From: Leptothoe spongobia TAU-MAC 1115
GTDB lineage: Bacteria > Cyanobacteriota > Cyanobacteriia > Phormidesmidales > Phormidesmidaceae
Direction of reading: 5' to 3'
DNA: 64,000 bases
Assembly: GCF_018739885.1 (NCBI RefSeq)
Contig: NZ_JADOES010000013.1
Coordinates: 45,768-109,767 of the forward strand
Of the stretch, positions 46,175 through 55,492 are shown one piece after another. The notes beneath the pieces were generated by a model. That model searched no databases and was not told the origin of the DNA. It was given only the letters and a program-made list of their open reading frames with translations. Position 1 is the stretch's first letter. Every line of letters begins with the position of its first letter. The position numbers and the translations under genes were made by a program.

Positions 46175-47242
46175 GTGGATGTCCACTTATGTTCTTCAGC
46201 TAGCTATGTGGTGACCCAGCTTCTCCCGATTACTGATTTTTGGCAGGCTCCTGGCCCGATTTTGGATGTTCGTAGTCCAGGTGAGTACGCTCAAGGCCAT
46301 TTGCCTAATGCCGTCAGTTTCCCTCTATTTTCCGATCAAGAACGGGCACTAGTGGGGACCTGCTATAAGCAAAGGGGGCAAGAGACTGCCATTGAACTAG
46401 GTCTGGAGCTGGTTGGTCCAAAGATGGCGACTCTAGTCAAAAAGGCTAAAGTTTTAGCTCCTGAACGTCAGGTGCGGTTGCACTGCTGGCGTGGTGGTAT
46501 GCGCAGCGGGTCTGTTGGTTGGTTATTAGAAACAAGCGGTCTCGATGTCAACCTGCTGGCAGGGGGCTACAAAGCCTTTCGTCGCTGGGTGCGGGCCACA
46601 TTAGCATTGCCTCGATCCATCATTGTTGTGGGGGGGATGACGGGCACGGGTAAAACCGATATTCTCCACGCACTGAGGCAGTTGGGAGAACAGGTCCTAG
46701 ATTTGGAGGGGTTGGCGAATCATCGTGGTAGTAGCTATGGCGCTCTTATGCTGCCACCGCAGCCCAGTACTGAACAGTATGAGAATCTGATCGCTGAGCA
46801 GTGGATAGGGTTTGATCCGAATCGTCCTGTGTGGATCGAAGCGGAGAGCAAGCGAGTGGGTATATGCTGCGTTCCCAGAGAAATTATGGATCAAATGGAG
46901 GCGTCTAATACCCTTGAGGTGCTGCGTTCAAAGTCAGAGCGTTTGGACCTATTAGTGGATGTCTATGGCCGAGCCAACCCAGATGAGCTGGTAGCTGCTA
47001 CTGAGCGATTACATAAGCGTTTGGGGGGACTCCAAACCCAAGAGGCGATTGAGCACATTAAGAGGGGTGAACTAGTAGCTGCTGCCGCAATTATCTTGAC
47101 TTATTATGATCGTACTTACCGCCATGATCTAACCCGCCGAGGCAAACAAATACCGACTGTTGATGTATCTGATATGTCAGTTTTGAAATCGGCTCAGTAT
47201 TTACGATGCCAGGTAAGTGAGTGGGGCTGGTATAACAGTTAA
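46175..47242 (+). CDS. mnmH: tRNA 2-selenouridine synthase
   Basis: This 355-residue enzyme replaces sulfur by selenium in 2-thiouridine at the tRNA wobble position. The N-terminal rhodanese domain has ILDVRSPGEYAQGHLPNAVSFP and the catalytic loop LHCWRGGMRSGS with Cys104. The C-terminal P-loop domain has GGMTGTGKTDIL. It starts at GTG 46175, nine bases after selD, and uses the selenophosphate from that protein. No selenocysteine machinery genes are in the window, so selenium may be used here only for tRNA modification. Confidence 0.94.
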   Translation: MDVHLCSSASYVVTQLLPITDFWQAPGPILDVRSPGEYAQGHLPNAVSFPLFSDQERALVGTCYKQRGQETAIELGLELVGPKMATLVKKAKVLAPERQVRLHCWRGGMRSGSVGWLLETSGLDVNLLAGGYKAFRRWVRATLALPRSIIVVGGMTGTGKTDILHALRQLGEQVLDLEGLANHRGSSYGALMLPPQPSTEQYENLIAEQWIGFDPNRPVWIEAESKRVGICCVPREIMDQMEASNTLEVLRSKSERLDLLVDVYGRANPDELVAATERLHKRLGGLQTQEAIEHIKRGELVAAAAIILTYYDRTYRHDLTRRGKQIPTVDVSDMSVLKSAQYLRCQVSEWGWYNS

Positions 47243-47344
47243 ACTCTCAGCAGATTAGAAAGAGTAGCTATGGGTGACGCCTTGGTGTCTATGCTTTCGG
47301 ACTATTAACGAAATGTGTCTAGGCCTTTAATTGTTTGATTGATT

Positions 47345-47596
47345 ATGAGCTATTTGTACTATGTACTGCCCGCTACGGTGACTTTTTTGATCGCGTTATC
47401 CGCATTTTTTAGGGATACGGCTGCTTCTAAAACAAGTGTCTTGAATTGGGCATTTGTGATCGTTGCAGGGCTACTATGGCCAATTACGTTGCCATTTATT
47501 ATCTGGAAAAAACTGTCGTCACTTTTTATACAGGATGAGGTGAAGTTTGTCTTTAGGCGAAGCCATACTGTTGAGCGTCAGAGTCATATTATCTAG
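47345..47596 (+). CDS. Small membrane protein, hypothetical
   Basis: This is an 83-residue protein from the ATG at 47345 (a TTG two codons upstream is possible). Two hydrophobic segments lie at about 2-22 and 36-57 (WAFVIVAGLLWPITLPFIIW), followed by a basic, polar tail ending in RRSHTVERQSHII. I do not recognise a named family. It stops two bases before the convergent radical SAM gene ends, so the two 3' ends nearly touch and no terminator separates them. Confidence 0.6.
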   Translation: MSYLYYVLPATVTFLIALSAFFRDTAASKTSVLNWAFVIVAGLLWPITLPFIIWKKLSSLFIQDEVKFVFRRSHTVERQSHII

Positions 47597-47598
47597 CA

Positions 47599-49239
47599 CT
47601 ATCTAGAAGCAGTGGGGCATAGTCTGTCTGTCTTCATGGTGGTTTCAGCGGTTTGTAAATGTTTGATTAGGGTGGTTTTAGGTAAAGGGCCTTCTAGGTG
47701 GTCCCAGGGTAGAGCCTGATCTGTTGACCAGTCACTATGAACATAAAAGTCTAAGGGGGGGAGCTTTCCTTTGAGTTCCTTGAATGCTCGGCGATAGCTG
47801 CCTAGGGAGTCCCCATAGTGTCTTGTCAGTTCTAGTAACGGTCCAATGCGTCGGTCCCCTCGAGAAATGAGGGTTTGGATGACTGACCAGTTGTAGCTTT
47901 CGGGTCTAAAATCAATGCCCTGCGATCGCAATTTTTTTTGCAAAAATTTCAACCATTTTTCGGCCTTAGGATTTACCCCATACCACTGAAATGGGGTATG
48001 GGCCTTGGGTACAAAGGTGCTACAGCCGAGGGTGAGTCGCAGCCCCTTTGCCGCTTTCTTAAGCTGTAGCATCATGGCAGCTGTGGCTTCCAGGTCAGTT
48101 TCGGTTTCGCCAGGAATACCTGCCATGCCATAAAGTTTGACACTGCTTAATCCACCAGCTTTGGCATTAATGACGGCCTTTTCGATATCGGCGGTATCCA
48201 ACTTTTTATTAATGCTTTCTCGTACCCGTTCCGAGCCACTTTCCACTGCGATGGTGATGGATTTGGTGCCATGTTTGACCAGGGTATTGGCCAAGTTTTC
48301 ATTGACGGTGTTGGTTCGTACCGAGGCAATGCTCAGACGTACATCGTCGTAGTGGGGCTGATTGATATAGTCCAGCAGCTCCTCAAAGCCTGGGTGTTGG
48401 GTGACCGATGCTCCTAAAAGTCCTAATCGTTTAGTTACCTCTAATCCACGCTCAATGGCGGGAATGAGCGATTCATCCAGGCTGGCGGTACGGAAGGGCA
48501 GTGTGAGGTAGCTGGCTAAACAAAAGCGGCACATTTCTGGACAACTGCGTACCACCTCAACCATAAAAATGTTTTCCCAGGCGGCTTTTTCCGTCACCAC
48601 AGTTGAGGCTAATAGCACGTTCCCGCGATAGGTTTGCTTTTTAACAGTGGCTGGTACACTGCTGACGGGTTCCACTCGACTAATGGGACCGGTGGGAGAC
48701 TCATAAATGGGTTGATATAGGCTGGGTACGTAGATGCCTGGTATATGAGCTAGAGTCTTTAACTGTTCCTGACGATTGGCGGTTCGTACCGACTGGTAAG
48801 TGTCAATAAAGGTAGGAATCAGGTCTTCCCCATCCCCCAAGAGGACAATGTCAAAGAAATCAGCAAAGGGTTCGGGGTTAGCCGTGAGCACAGGACCCCC
48901 ACCAAAGATGAGGGGATGATGGTGGGTGCGATCGCAGCTACGAATCGGAACCTGCTGCTGCTCCAGCAGATTCAAGATATTGATGTAGTCCAGCTCCCAT
49001 GACACCGAAAACCCCATCAGTTCTGGATTGGCTGGGAGGCTGTCGGTCATATCTGTAAACAAACGTCCCACCGCTAGATCGCTTCGCTGGGCCAGCATCG
49101 CCCAAATGACCTGATAGCCCAAACTAGTAATGCCAACGGTATATTCGCTCGGAAAAGCAAATACTATGGGAATCGCATCGGAATTAGCTGTGGCGGGTTT
49201 AAATAGCAGGCGTTCTGCTGCAAATACAGATGCTGTCAA
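47599..49239 (-). CDS. B12-binding radical SAM protein
   Basis: This 546-residue protein has an N-terminal B12-binding-like Rossmann region (IPIVFAFPSEYTVGITSLGYQVIWAMLAQ ... LMGFSVSWELDYINILNLLEQQ ... HPLIFGGGPVLTANPEPFADFFDIVLLGDGEDLI) and a radical SAM barrel with the cluster motif CPEMCRFC (C-x3-C-x2-C). Later, GMAGIPGETETDLE and the C-terminal region complete the fold. The family is common in cyanobacteria and its reaction is not known to me; B12-binding radical SAM enzymes often do methylations or ring rearrangements. The proposed start is a TTG at 49239 because the N-terminus matches family expectation from that point. Confidence 0.82.
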   Translation of the reverse strand: MTASVFAAERLLFKPATANSDAIPIVFAFPSEYTVGITSLGYQVIWAMLAQRSDLAVGRLFTDMTDSLPANPELMGFSVSWELDYINILNLLEQQQVPIRSCDRTHHHPLIFGGGPVLTANPEPFADFFDIVLLGDGEDLIPTFIDTYQSVRTANRQEQLKTLAHIPGIYVPSLYQPIYESPTGPISRVEPVSSVPATVKKQTYRGNVLLASTVVTEKAAWENIFMVEVVRSCPEMCRFCLASYLTLPFRTASLDESLIPAIERGLEVTKRLGLLGASVTQHPGFEELLDYINQPHYDDVRLSIASVRTNTVNENLANTLVKHGTKSITIAVESGSERVRESINKKLDTADIEKAVINAKAGGLSSVKLYGMAGIPGETETDLEATAAMMLQLKKAAKGLRLTLGCSTFVPKAHTPFQWYGVNPKAEKWLKFLQKKLRSQGIDFRPESYNWSVIQTLISRGDRRIGPLLELTRHYGDSLGSYRRAFKELKGKLPPLDFYVHSDWSTDQALPWDHLEGPLPKTTLIKHLQTAETTMKTDRLCPTASR

Positions 49240-49359
49240 AATAAATCATTGACCCAATTGGTTAGGGCAATTGCAAAAAGTAATGGATGTTTATGGGATA
49301 CGCCCATATCCTAATGCATTAGTGTCTGGGCCATGGGCTATCAATAAGTCAGCAACGGC

Positions 49360-49397
49360 AAACAGCTCCCAGAGAGCTAACTCTCTGGGAGCTGTTT
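49360..49397 (-). terminator. gap2 terminator hairpin
   Basis: AAACAGCTCCCAGAGAG (49360-49376) and CTCTCTGGGAGCTGTTT (49381-49397) form a perfect 17-bp stem with the tetraloop CTAA, 26 bases after the gap2 stop on the minus strand. It is followed by a weak T-tract. Confidence 0.88.
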
Positions 49398-49423
49398 AAT
49401 TAGCAATTAGCTAAAAATGTGAC

Positions 49424-50440
49424 TTAAGCAGTCCACTTAGCGGCAACCAGCTCAGCTAAGTCAACAACACGCTGGCTATAACCCCACTCATTGTCATACC
49501 AAGCAACAACCTTAACCATGTCGCCATCCATAACCAAGGTTAGGCTGGAGTCAACGATGGAAGAATCGTCAGTCTTACGGTAGTCAATGGAAACCAGGGG
49601 CTCTTCGGTGTAGCCTAGAACGCCTTTCATATGGCCGTTTGCAGCCGCCTTCATGGCTTCATTGACTTCTTCTTTAATGGTCTTTTTCTCAACTTGAACC
49701 ACCAAGTCAACAACGGATACGTTGGGTGTGGGTACACGCATGGCAATACCGTTGAGCTTACCCTTCATATCAGGGATAACCAAAGCAACAGCCTTGGCTG
49801 CACCAGTGGAGGTAGGCACAATATTAATGGCAGCGGCACGGGCACGACGCAGGTCGCGGTGGCTAGCATCTAGAATCCGCTGGTCGCCTGTGTAGCTGTG
49901 GGTGGTAGTCATTGTGCCTTTGATGATGCCAAAGGAATCGTTGACTACTTTAACCACAGGGGCCAAGCAGTTAGTGGTGCAGCTAGCGTTACTGATGACG
50001 GGGTTCTTACCGTGAACGTAATCATCGGAGTTAACACCGATGACATAGGTATCAACATTTCCACCTTTACCAGGAGCCGTAATCAGTACCTGCTTAGCAC
50101 CGGCTTCAATGTGACGACGTGCGCCTTCTTCGCTAACAAAGACACCTGTAGATTCGATTACAAGGTCAATGTCCCAAGCACCCCAAGGCAAATTGTTGGG
50201 GTTGCGATCAGAACAGCATTTGATAGTTTTATCACCGACGGTAATTGTATCTTCGGTGAAACTGACATCTGCATCTAGACGGCCCAACAAAGAGTCGTAC
50301 TTGAGCAAATGACAAGCTGTTTTAGGATCGGAAGTATTGTTGATTGCAACAATATCGAAGCCTGAATTTTCTCTGGTCAACCAACAGCGTAGGAAATTAC
50401 GTCCAATGCGCCCAAAACCGTTGATAGCTACTCTAATCAC
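49424..50440 (-). CDS. gap2: Glyceraldehyde-3-phosphate dehydrogenase, Calvin-cycle type
   Basis: This 338-residue enzyme acts in photosynthetic carbon fixation. It has [15 protein letters not shown] at the N-terminus, the catalytic [12 protein letters not shown] with the active-site Cys, [21 protein letters not shown], and a [13 protein letters not shown]-terminus. The sequence matches the Gap2 (plastid GapA/B-like) group that can use NADPH and binds CP12. The start is GTG. The gene is divergent from murC. It is terminated by a strong hairpin. Confidence 0.95.
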   Translation of the reverse strand: MIRVAINGFGRIGRNFLRCWLTRENSGFDIVAINNTSDPKTACHLLKYDSLLGRLDADVSFTEDTITVGDKTIKCCSDRNPNNLPWGAWDIDLVIESTGVFVSEEGARRHIEAGAKQVLITAPGKGGNVDTYVIGVNSDDYVHGKNPVISNASCTTNCLAPVVKVVNDSFGIIKGTMTTTHSYTGDQRILDASHRDLRRARAAAINIVPTSTGAAKAVALVIPDMKGKLNGIAMRVPTPNVSVVDLVVQVEKKTIKEEVNEAMKAAANGHMKGVLGYTEEPLVSIDYRKTDDSSIVDSSLTLVMDGDMVKVVAWYDNEWGYSQRVVDLAELVAAKWTA

Positions 50441-50850
50441 TGCGCTTACCCTCTGTCGTACAACTGCGTCAAATTAGCGTTTGCGTTAGCAAAAACAATG
50501 ATATCCCATTGTCAAAACAGGCTGGGATCACAGGTATCACAATTAAAGACGCCCTTAAAACCGTCGGATAGCCTGGTTCCCAAGCCCAGCAATCGGACTA
50601 TCGTCCTATATTGAGATTAAGTATAATTGCTCACGGTATTGGCTTACAAGTCAGTCTTGGGATTACCCATAAAAATCTGAATAAATCCTGAATAGGCCAT
50701 GATCCCCTGAGGGACAGCCCAGATTATAGGTATTGATGCTCAATAAATTACGCGAAACGTTAGAGCCTAGGGAGCGGATATACAGCCATCCTATAGATTC
50801 CTGGTATCATACGCCTGAAATATCTGTGCGTGGTGTGTGAGGTGAGTTTG
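50441..50850. other. Divergent promoter region of gap2 and murC
   Basis: About 410 bases without a credible ORF. It carries the gap2 leader on the minus strand and the murC leader on the plus strand. No named regulator site could be supported by eye. Confidence 0.4.
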
Positions 50851-52302
50851 ATGCCTAGGGCAGTAGATTTTAATGGCAGGCCATTTCACTTTATTGGTGT
50901 TGGCGGTATTGGTATGTCAGCGTTGGCCTATGTGCTGGCCAAGCGTCAGCTGCCGGTGTCTGGTTCTGATCGACGCTTAACGCACATTACTAATCGTCTT
51001 CAAGAAAATGGTGTGCAAATTTTTTGGAGTCAGGTGGCAGAGAATATTGCTCAAGTGACCCAGACGATATCTGGGGATACCGAGATATTGCCCCAGGTTG
51101 TATGCTCCACTGCTATTGGTCCTAGCAATCCTGAGTACAAGGCGGCGATTGATGCGGGCTGCCCTATGTTTCATCGATCGGATATTTTGGCGGCCCTGAT
51201 GAATGATACTCAGGGGATTGCGGTGGCAGGGACCCATGGTAAGACCACCACCAGTAGCATGGTGGGCTACTTGCTAATGAAGGCAGGGGTTGACCCGTCG
51301 ATTGTGATTGGCGGCGAGGTATCTGCCTGGCAAGGAAATGCCTATGTGGGGACCAGCGACTATATGGTTGCCGAGGCGGATGAGTCAGATGGCTCATTGG
51401 TAAAGCTCTCGGCTGCCATAGGCATCATCACCAATATTGAGTTGGATCATCCGGACCACTACAGTACTTTGGATGAAGTAGTGGGAATTTTTAAACATTT
51501 TGCCAATCAGTGTGGGGTGGTGATCGGCAGTGCTGATTGTGAGACAGTACTCAATCAGATCCAACCTACCGTGACCTATAGTTTGCGACAGGAGTCGGGA
51601 GCTGATTACATTGCTACCGATATTTGTGAGACGGCTCAGGGCACAACGGCTGTCATTTGGGAGCAGGGGCAGCGATTGGGCGAATTATATTTGACAATCT
51701 TGGGGTTGCATAATCTGAGTAATGCGCTAGCGGCCATTGCAGTGGCGCGGCGCTTAGGTGTGGAGTTTGATGCGATCGCAACCATCATGTCCACCTTTGA
51801 GGGGGCAAAACGTCGTTTTGACTGTCGTGGATTCCACAACAATATTTTGTTTGTTGATGACTATGCTCACCATCCCAGCGAGATTAGGGTTACCCTGGCA
51901 GCGGCAAAGGTAAAAAGCACTGAAGTTCTTCCTGATGTGAGTCAGCGACGGGTAATAGCGGTGTTCCAACCCCATCGCTATAGTCGGATTACGACGCTAT
52001 TACAGGAGTTTGCTATGGCGTTTACTGATGCTGATCAAGTTATTGTTACCGATATCTACAGTGCAGGTGAAGTCAATGCCTCCGGTATTACCGGAGAAGA
52101 TGTCATCAGCACCATCGGTGAGTACCATACCCAGGTAAGCTATGTCGCTACTCTAGACGACGTAAAATCAAAACTAGCATCCACATTAGAGCCTGGTGAT
52201 CTGGTTATTTTCCTAACAGCGGGCAATCTGAATCAGGTCATTCCAGATGCTATGGATTACCAATTAAAGCTGGCTGAGAAAGCGGCTCTAACGAGTGTTT
52301 AG
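50851..52302 (+). CDS. murC: UDP-N-acetylmuramate--L-alanine ligase
   Basis: This is a 483-residue Mur ligase from the ATG at 50851, preceded by GAGGTGAG at a good distance; the GTG 21 nt upstream is less likely. The N-terminal Rossmann loop is FHFIGVGGIGMSALA, the ATP loop is AGTHGKTTTSSMVGYL, and the substrate-binding VDDYAHHPSEI is typical of MurC. The enzyme adds L-alanine to UDP-MurNAc in the cytoplasm, the first peptide step of peptidoglycan synthesis. murB follows 64 nt downstream. The stop codon lies within a small tandem repeat. Confidence 0.95.
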   Translation: MPRAVDFNGRPFHFIGVGGIGMSALAYVLAKRQLPVSGSDRRLTHITNRLQENGVQIFWSQVAENIAQVTQTISGDTEILPQVVCSTAIGPSNPEYKAAIDAGCPMFHRSDILAALMNDTQGIAVAGTHGKTTTSSMVGYLLMKAGVDPSIVIGGEVSAWQGNAYVGTSDYMVAEADESDGSLVKLSAAIGIITNIELDHPDHYSTLDEVVGIFKHFANQCGVVIGSADCETVLNQIQPTVTYSLRQESGADYIATDICETAQGTTAVIWEQGQRLGELYLTILGLHNLSNALAAIAVARRLGVEFDAIATIMSTFEGAKRRFDCRGFHNNILFVDDYAHHPSEIRVTLAAAKVKSTEVLPDVSQRRVIAVFQPHRYSRITTLLQEFAMAFTDADQVIVTDIYSAGEVNASGITGEDVISTIGEYHTQVSYVATLDDVKSKLASTLEPGDLVIFLTAGNLNQVIPDAMDYQLKLAEKAALTSV

Positions 52303-52346
52303 AGCCCTTTAACCAGTTGTTAGAGACCTTTTGACCAGTGTTTAGG
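52297..52346. repeat. Tandem repeat at the murC end
   Basis: Two units of about 21 nt (GTTTAGAGCCCTTTAACCAG and GTTAGAGACCTTTTGACCAG) run head to tail from 52297, with a partial third (GTTTAGG). The first unit contains the murC stop codon. Probably a local slippage duplication. Confidence 0.6.
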
Positions 52347-52366
52347 ATGCAACCCAAATTTTCCAA

Positions 52367-53278
52367 ATGGCGATTGAAAAGCAACTGACAAACACCGGCT
52401 GTGTCGCTAAGGCTTATTATTCGTTAGCTAATTTGACGACGTTTAAGGTGGGTGGTCCGGCGGAGTGGTTTGCTGCTCCTCGGACTGTCAGTGAACTCCA
52501 GGCCTGTATACAATGGGCCAATGCTGAGGGACTACCCGTCACTCGTTTGGGGGCTGGTTCTAATTTATTGATTAGCGATCGCGGATTGCCAGGGTTAGTG
52601 ATTTGTACCCGTTATCTGCGACATATTGATTTTAATGAGACAGGATTAGTAACGGCAGCAGCGGGTATGCCCATGGCCACACTGGCTTGGAAAGTGGCCA
52701 AGCGCGGTTGGCGCGGTCTGGTCTGGACCGTTGGTATTCCAGGTACAGTGGGTGGTGCTGTCGTCATGAATGCAGGAGCCCATGGCAGCGATACCCAGGC
52801 AATTTTGGTCAATACGGAGGTACTCAATCCCGATGGGTCTTTAGAAACCCTTACCCCAGAGCAGCTCCAGTTTAAGTACCGCACATCGGTGCTGCAGTCG
52901 GATCCACGCATTGTCACCCAAGCTACATTTCAGCTTCAGCCTGGGTATGATCCAGCGGTGGTGCGGGCAGAGACCTCTGCCGATTTAGAACAACGCCGTT
53001 CTACGCAGCCATACCACTTGCCCAGCTGTGGTAGCGTATTTCGTAATCCCCAGACCAAAAGTGCAGGTTGGTTAATTGAGCAGTCAGGTCTCAAAGGCTT
53101 TAAGGTTGGACAGGCTCAGGTGGCAGAGCGCCATGCCAACTTTATTCTCAACTGCGGTGGAGCCACGGCTACTGACATCTTTCAGCTGATCCGTCATATT
53201 CAAGGCATCGTGGACGATAAATGGTCCCTACAGCTCAGGCCCGAAGTGCAGATTTTGGGAGATTTTCAAGCGGTTTAG
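52367..53278 (+). CDS. murB: UDP-N-acetylenolpyruvoylglucosamine reductase
   Basis: This 303-residue FAD enzyme reduces UDP-GlcNAc-enolpyruvate to UDP-MurNAc. Motifs: NLTTFKVGGPAEWFAAP, the FAD-binding RLGAGSNLLISDRGLPG, GIPGTVGGAVVMNAGAHG, and PSCGSVFRNPQTKSAGWLIEQSGLKG with the catalytic Ser region. The layout is that of type IIa MurB. It is transcribed with murC. Start at ATG 52367. Confidence 0.95.
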   Translation: MAIEKQLTNTGCVAKAYYSLANLTTFKVGGPAEWFAAPRTVSELQACIQWANAEGLPVTRLGAGSNLLISDRGLPGLVICTRYLRHIDFNETGLVTAAAGMPMATLAWKVAKRGWRGLVWTVGIPGTVGGAVVMNAGAHGSDTQAILVNTEVLNPDGSLETLTPEQLQFKYRTSVLQSDPRIVTQATFQLQPGYDPAVVRAETSADLEQRRSTQPYHLPSCGSVFRNPQTKSAGWLIEQSGLKGFKVGQAQVAERHANFILNCGGATATDIFQLIRHIQGIVDDKWSLQLRPEVQILGDFQAV

Positions 53279-53419
53279 GCCGGAGCGAGCTAGGGTTTAA
53301 TGCCTCTAAACCCTTCTAAATTCAATCTGGCTTCCTTGCGACTCTTAACCAATGATTGCAATTCCGGCCAAGGCAACGTATAGTTTGACAGTTAATTTAG
53401 TAAAATCAGGCCGCCAATT

Positions 53420-53764
53420 ATGAGCAAAGGGCAAGGTTTTGGTTTCGGTCTTGGAAAAATGAAAGAGCTGAGCGAAGCCTTCAAAAAGGCTCAGCAAGTT
53501 CAAGAAGGAGCTAAAAAGCTCCAGGAAGAGCTTGAACAAATGGAAATTGAAGGCCAGTCCGGTGGTGGCTTGGTTAAAGTTGTCCTCAGTGGCAACCAGG
53601 AACCCAAGCGAGTTTCTATTTCCCCTGACGCGATGAATGAAGGTGCAGAGGTACTTTCTGACTTAGTATCAGCGGCTATGCGCGATGCTTATATCAAGTC
53701 TACAGAGACTATGCGTGAGCGGATGGAAGAATTGACTGGTGGTTTGCAGCTACCAGGTCTCTAA
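53420..53764 (+). CDS. ybaB: YbaB/EbfC family nucleoid-associated protein
   Basis: This 114-residue dimeric DNA-binding protein starts [21 protein letters not shown], followed by an amphipathic helix and the conserved beta-sheet [19 protein letters not shown], then the C-terminal helix. Length and pattern fit the family, found in most bacteria. In many cyanobacteria the gene lies near murB, as here. It ends before a good hairpin. Confidence 0.92.
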   Translation: MSKGQGFGFGLGKMKELSEAFKKAQQVQEGAKKLQEELEQMEIEGQSGGGLVKVVLSGNQEPKRVSISPDAMNEGAEVLSDLVSAAMRDAYIKSTETMRERMEELTGGLQLPGL

Positions 53765-53815
53765 TATCTACCTGATAGCTAGCTCTATATCGTGTTTATG
53801 TAGTTCGACCCAAGG

Positions 53816-53846
53816 GCGATTAGCAGACTGATGGCTAATCGCTTTT
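53816..53846 (+). terminator. ybaB intrinsic terminator
   Basis: GCGATTAGC (53816-53824) and GCTAATCGC (53834-53842) form a perfect 9-bp stem with a 9-nt loop, followed by TTTT. It sits 51 bases after the ybaB stop. Confidence 0.85.
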
Positions 53847-53895
53847 CAATTACCTTCGCATGTCAATATATTTCTCTGTTCAGTGAGTTTCTGTC

Positions 53896-54363
53896 ATGAC
53901 AACCCGACTGTTGTTTGTGTGCCTAGGGAATATCTGTCGTTCTCCGTCGGCTGAGAATATCATGAACTACTTGCTAGAGCAGCGAGATCTGCAGCAGCAG
54001 GTGAGCTGTGACTCTGCTGGCACATCGAGCTATCACATTGGTAGTCCTCCCGACAGTCGAATGTCATCTGCCGCCAAGAAGCGTGGTATTAAGCTTGTGG
54101 GACGTGCGCGCGAGTTTACGGTTAATGACTTCGATCAGTTTGATCTGATTTTGGCTATGGATGACAGCAACTATCGCAACATTCTGTCGCTTGATTCATC
54201 CGGGCAGTATGGCCATAAGGTAAAACGCATGTGCGAATTTTGCCGAGAGCACCCTGATCGTGAGGTACCCGATCCATACTATGGTGGGGCTGATGGATTT
54301 GATTATGTTATTGATTTACTGATGGATGCCTGTGATGGGTTACTTCAGGAGATTGAGGTTTAA
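53896..54363 (+). CDS. Low-molecular-weight protein-tyrosine phosphatase
   Basis: This 155-residue phosphatase begins with the P-loop CLGNICRSP (C-x5-R-S) and has the general-acid loop DPYYGGADGFD near residue 130. This is the LMW-PTP fold used for arginine- or tyrosine-phosphate removal and, in exopolysaccharide systems, as the partner of a tyrosine kinase (Wzb type). No tyrosine kinase gene is in the window. Catalytic residues are all present, so it is probably active. Confidence 0.93.
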   Translation: MTTRLLFVCLGNICRSPSAENIMNYLLEQRDLQQQVSCDSAGTSSYHIGSPPDSRMSSAAKKRGIKLVGRAREFTVNDFDQFDLILAMDDSNYRNILSLDSSGQYGHKVKRMCEFCREHPDREVPDPYYGGADGFDYVIDLLMDACDGLLQEIEV

Positions 54364-54419
54364 GGAGACGTTGCATGCAACGTCTGTACATCCGTTGGTA
54401 GAGGACATATGCTTGAAGG

Positions 54420-54929
54420 CTATTTTTTGAAAACAAAATCATAGCCTTGGTAGACTTTTTGGTCATAGTTCACGACAAACCAGGTATCTGGATCGAAGGC
54501 TAAGGGATAGACCTCGCGCTGTTGTGTTTGATTTGTTCTGGATAAGATGCAATAGGGTGGGGCAATGGTTTCGTGGACAGATGCTTGGGATGATGTTTGG
54601 GCAATTGATAAAAACTGAGTGAGCTGACCACGGGAAAGACGCTGCTCAGCGTTGAGGATAGACTGGCAGGTTTCTTCTGTCGCCTTGTTGCCAAATGTCC
54701 ACTGCTGCGTGGACTGTTGCTGGCTGGACTGAGCAGATAGCGACATTGGTAATCGAGACCATAGATCTTGGGGCACGATGGCTAATGCTGTCAGAGCAAT
54801 GGTGCTGAGGATCCATGCTGGACGCTGGGATGACTGAGGATGGGGCTTGGGAGCATAGCTAGTCGGTTGTCTCCCATCAGGAGTGGGGGCTGGGTTATTT
54901 TGAGATGCATATAGGGGAGAATGTGTCAT
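54420..54929 (-). CDS. Hypothetical protein with one membrane segment
   Basis: This is a 169-residue protein from the ATG at 54929. A Pro-rich, polar N-terminal region of about 38 residues precedes one hydrophobic helix (WILSTIALTALAIVPQDLW). The C-terminal domain is Gln/Ser-rich and contains two Cys (ETCQSIL and PPYCIL), which could form a disulfide outside the membrane, and a late FVVNYDQKVYQGYDFVF strand. I do not recognise a named family. The convergent phosphatase gene lies 56 nt away. Confidence 0.65.
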   Translation of the reverse strand: MTHSPLYASQNNPAPTPDGRQPTSYAPKPHPQSSQRPAWILSTIALTALAIVPQDLWSRLPMSLSAQSSQQQSTQQWTFGNKATEETCQSILNAEQRLSRGQLTQFLSIAQTSSQASVHETIAPPYCILSRTNQTQQREVYPLAFDPDTWFVVNYDQKVYQGYDFVFKK

Positions 54930-55492
54930 AGGACAAACGTACTGTAGGTTGTTGAAATATAATAGTACAAATGAACTAATTTTGTACCATGTTTGATCTA
55001 AATTTAAGACTTGAAAGTTTTTATCTGGTGGCTGATTGGGAGCGCCGCTACCGACTAAGGGCTATCCTGGGCGGATTTTAGATGATCGGCAGATGCGATC
55101 GCGGCGAGTAAATCGGCTAGAGTAGCAGCGAGGCAAATTTCTAAATAGGCGCAATATTGTGACCTATTTAGGTATATGACCTAAATAGGTGATGCCTTTT
55201 GGAGCTGAGCGCTATGCTAGTGACGTTGGCCGGGCAGCAGTGGAGGCTCCTACCCTGTTCCCATCAGCATTAGATTTAGACAGTCTTGATACTCAGCAGT
55301 CCAGTGGCTTACGGACGTGGTTTGTTGCTCGTATGCCCCTCAAAATCCGACGACGGTCGCAAGTATCCTTCGGTATCGAGCAATTAAGTCTGCTGTAAAT
55401 CTGATTAGAGTACTCAGATAGCTGCGTGCGCCTAAGAAGTAGCGTATGCTTAGTAACTTAGCTATTGATGGATGTAGCAAATTACACAAGCC
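54930..55492. other. Intergenic region with CTAAATAGG inverted and direct repeats
   Basis: This 560-base stretch lies between divergent genes. CTAAATAGG occurs at 55141-55149 and again at 55181-55189, and ACCTATTTAGG (55162-55172) pairs with CCTAAATAGGT (55180-55190) around TATATGA. One direct and one inverted arrangement of the same 9-mer is typical of an operator. The 69-codon frame from 55189 has no recognisable family and is not annotated. Confidence 0.5.

Noticed and set aside
55189..55398. 69-codon plus-strand ORF after the CTAAATAGG repeats
   Set aside because: No recognisable family, ordinary length for a random frame, and no clear ribosome-binding site.
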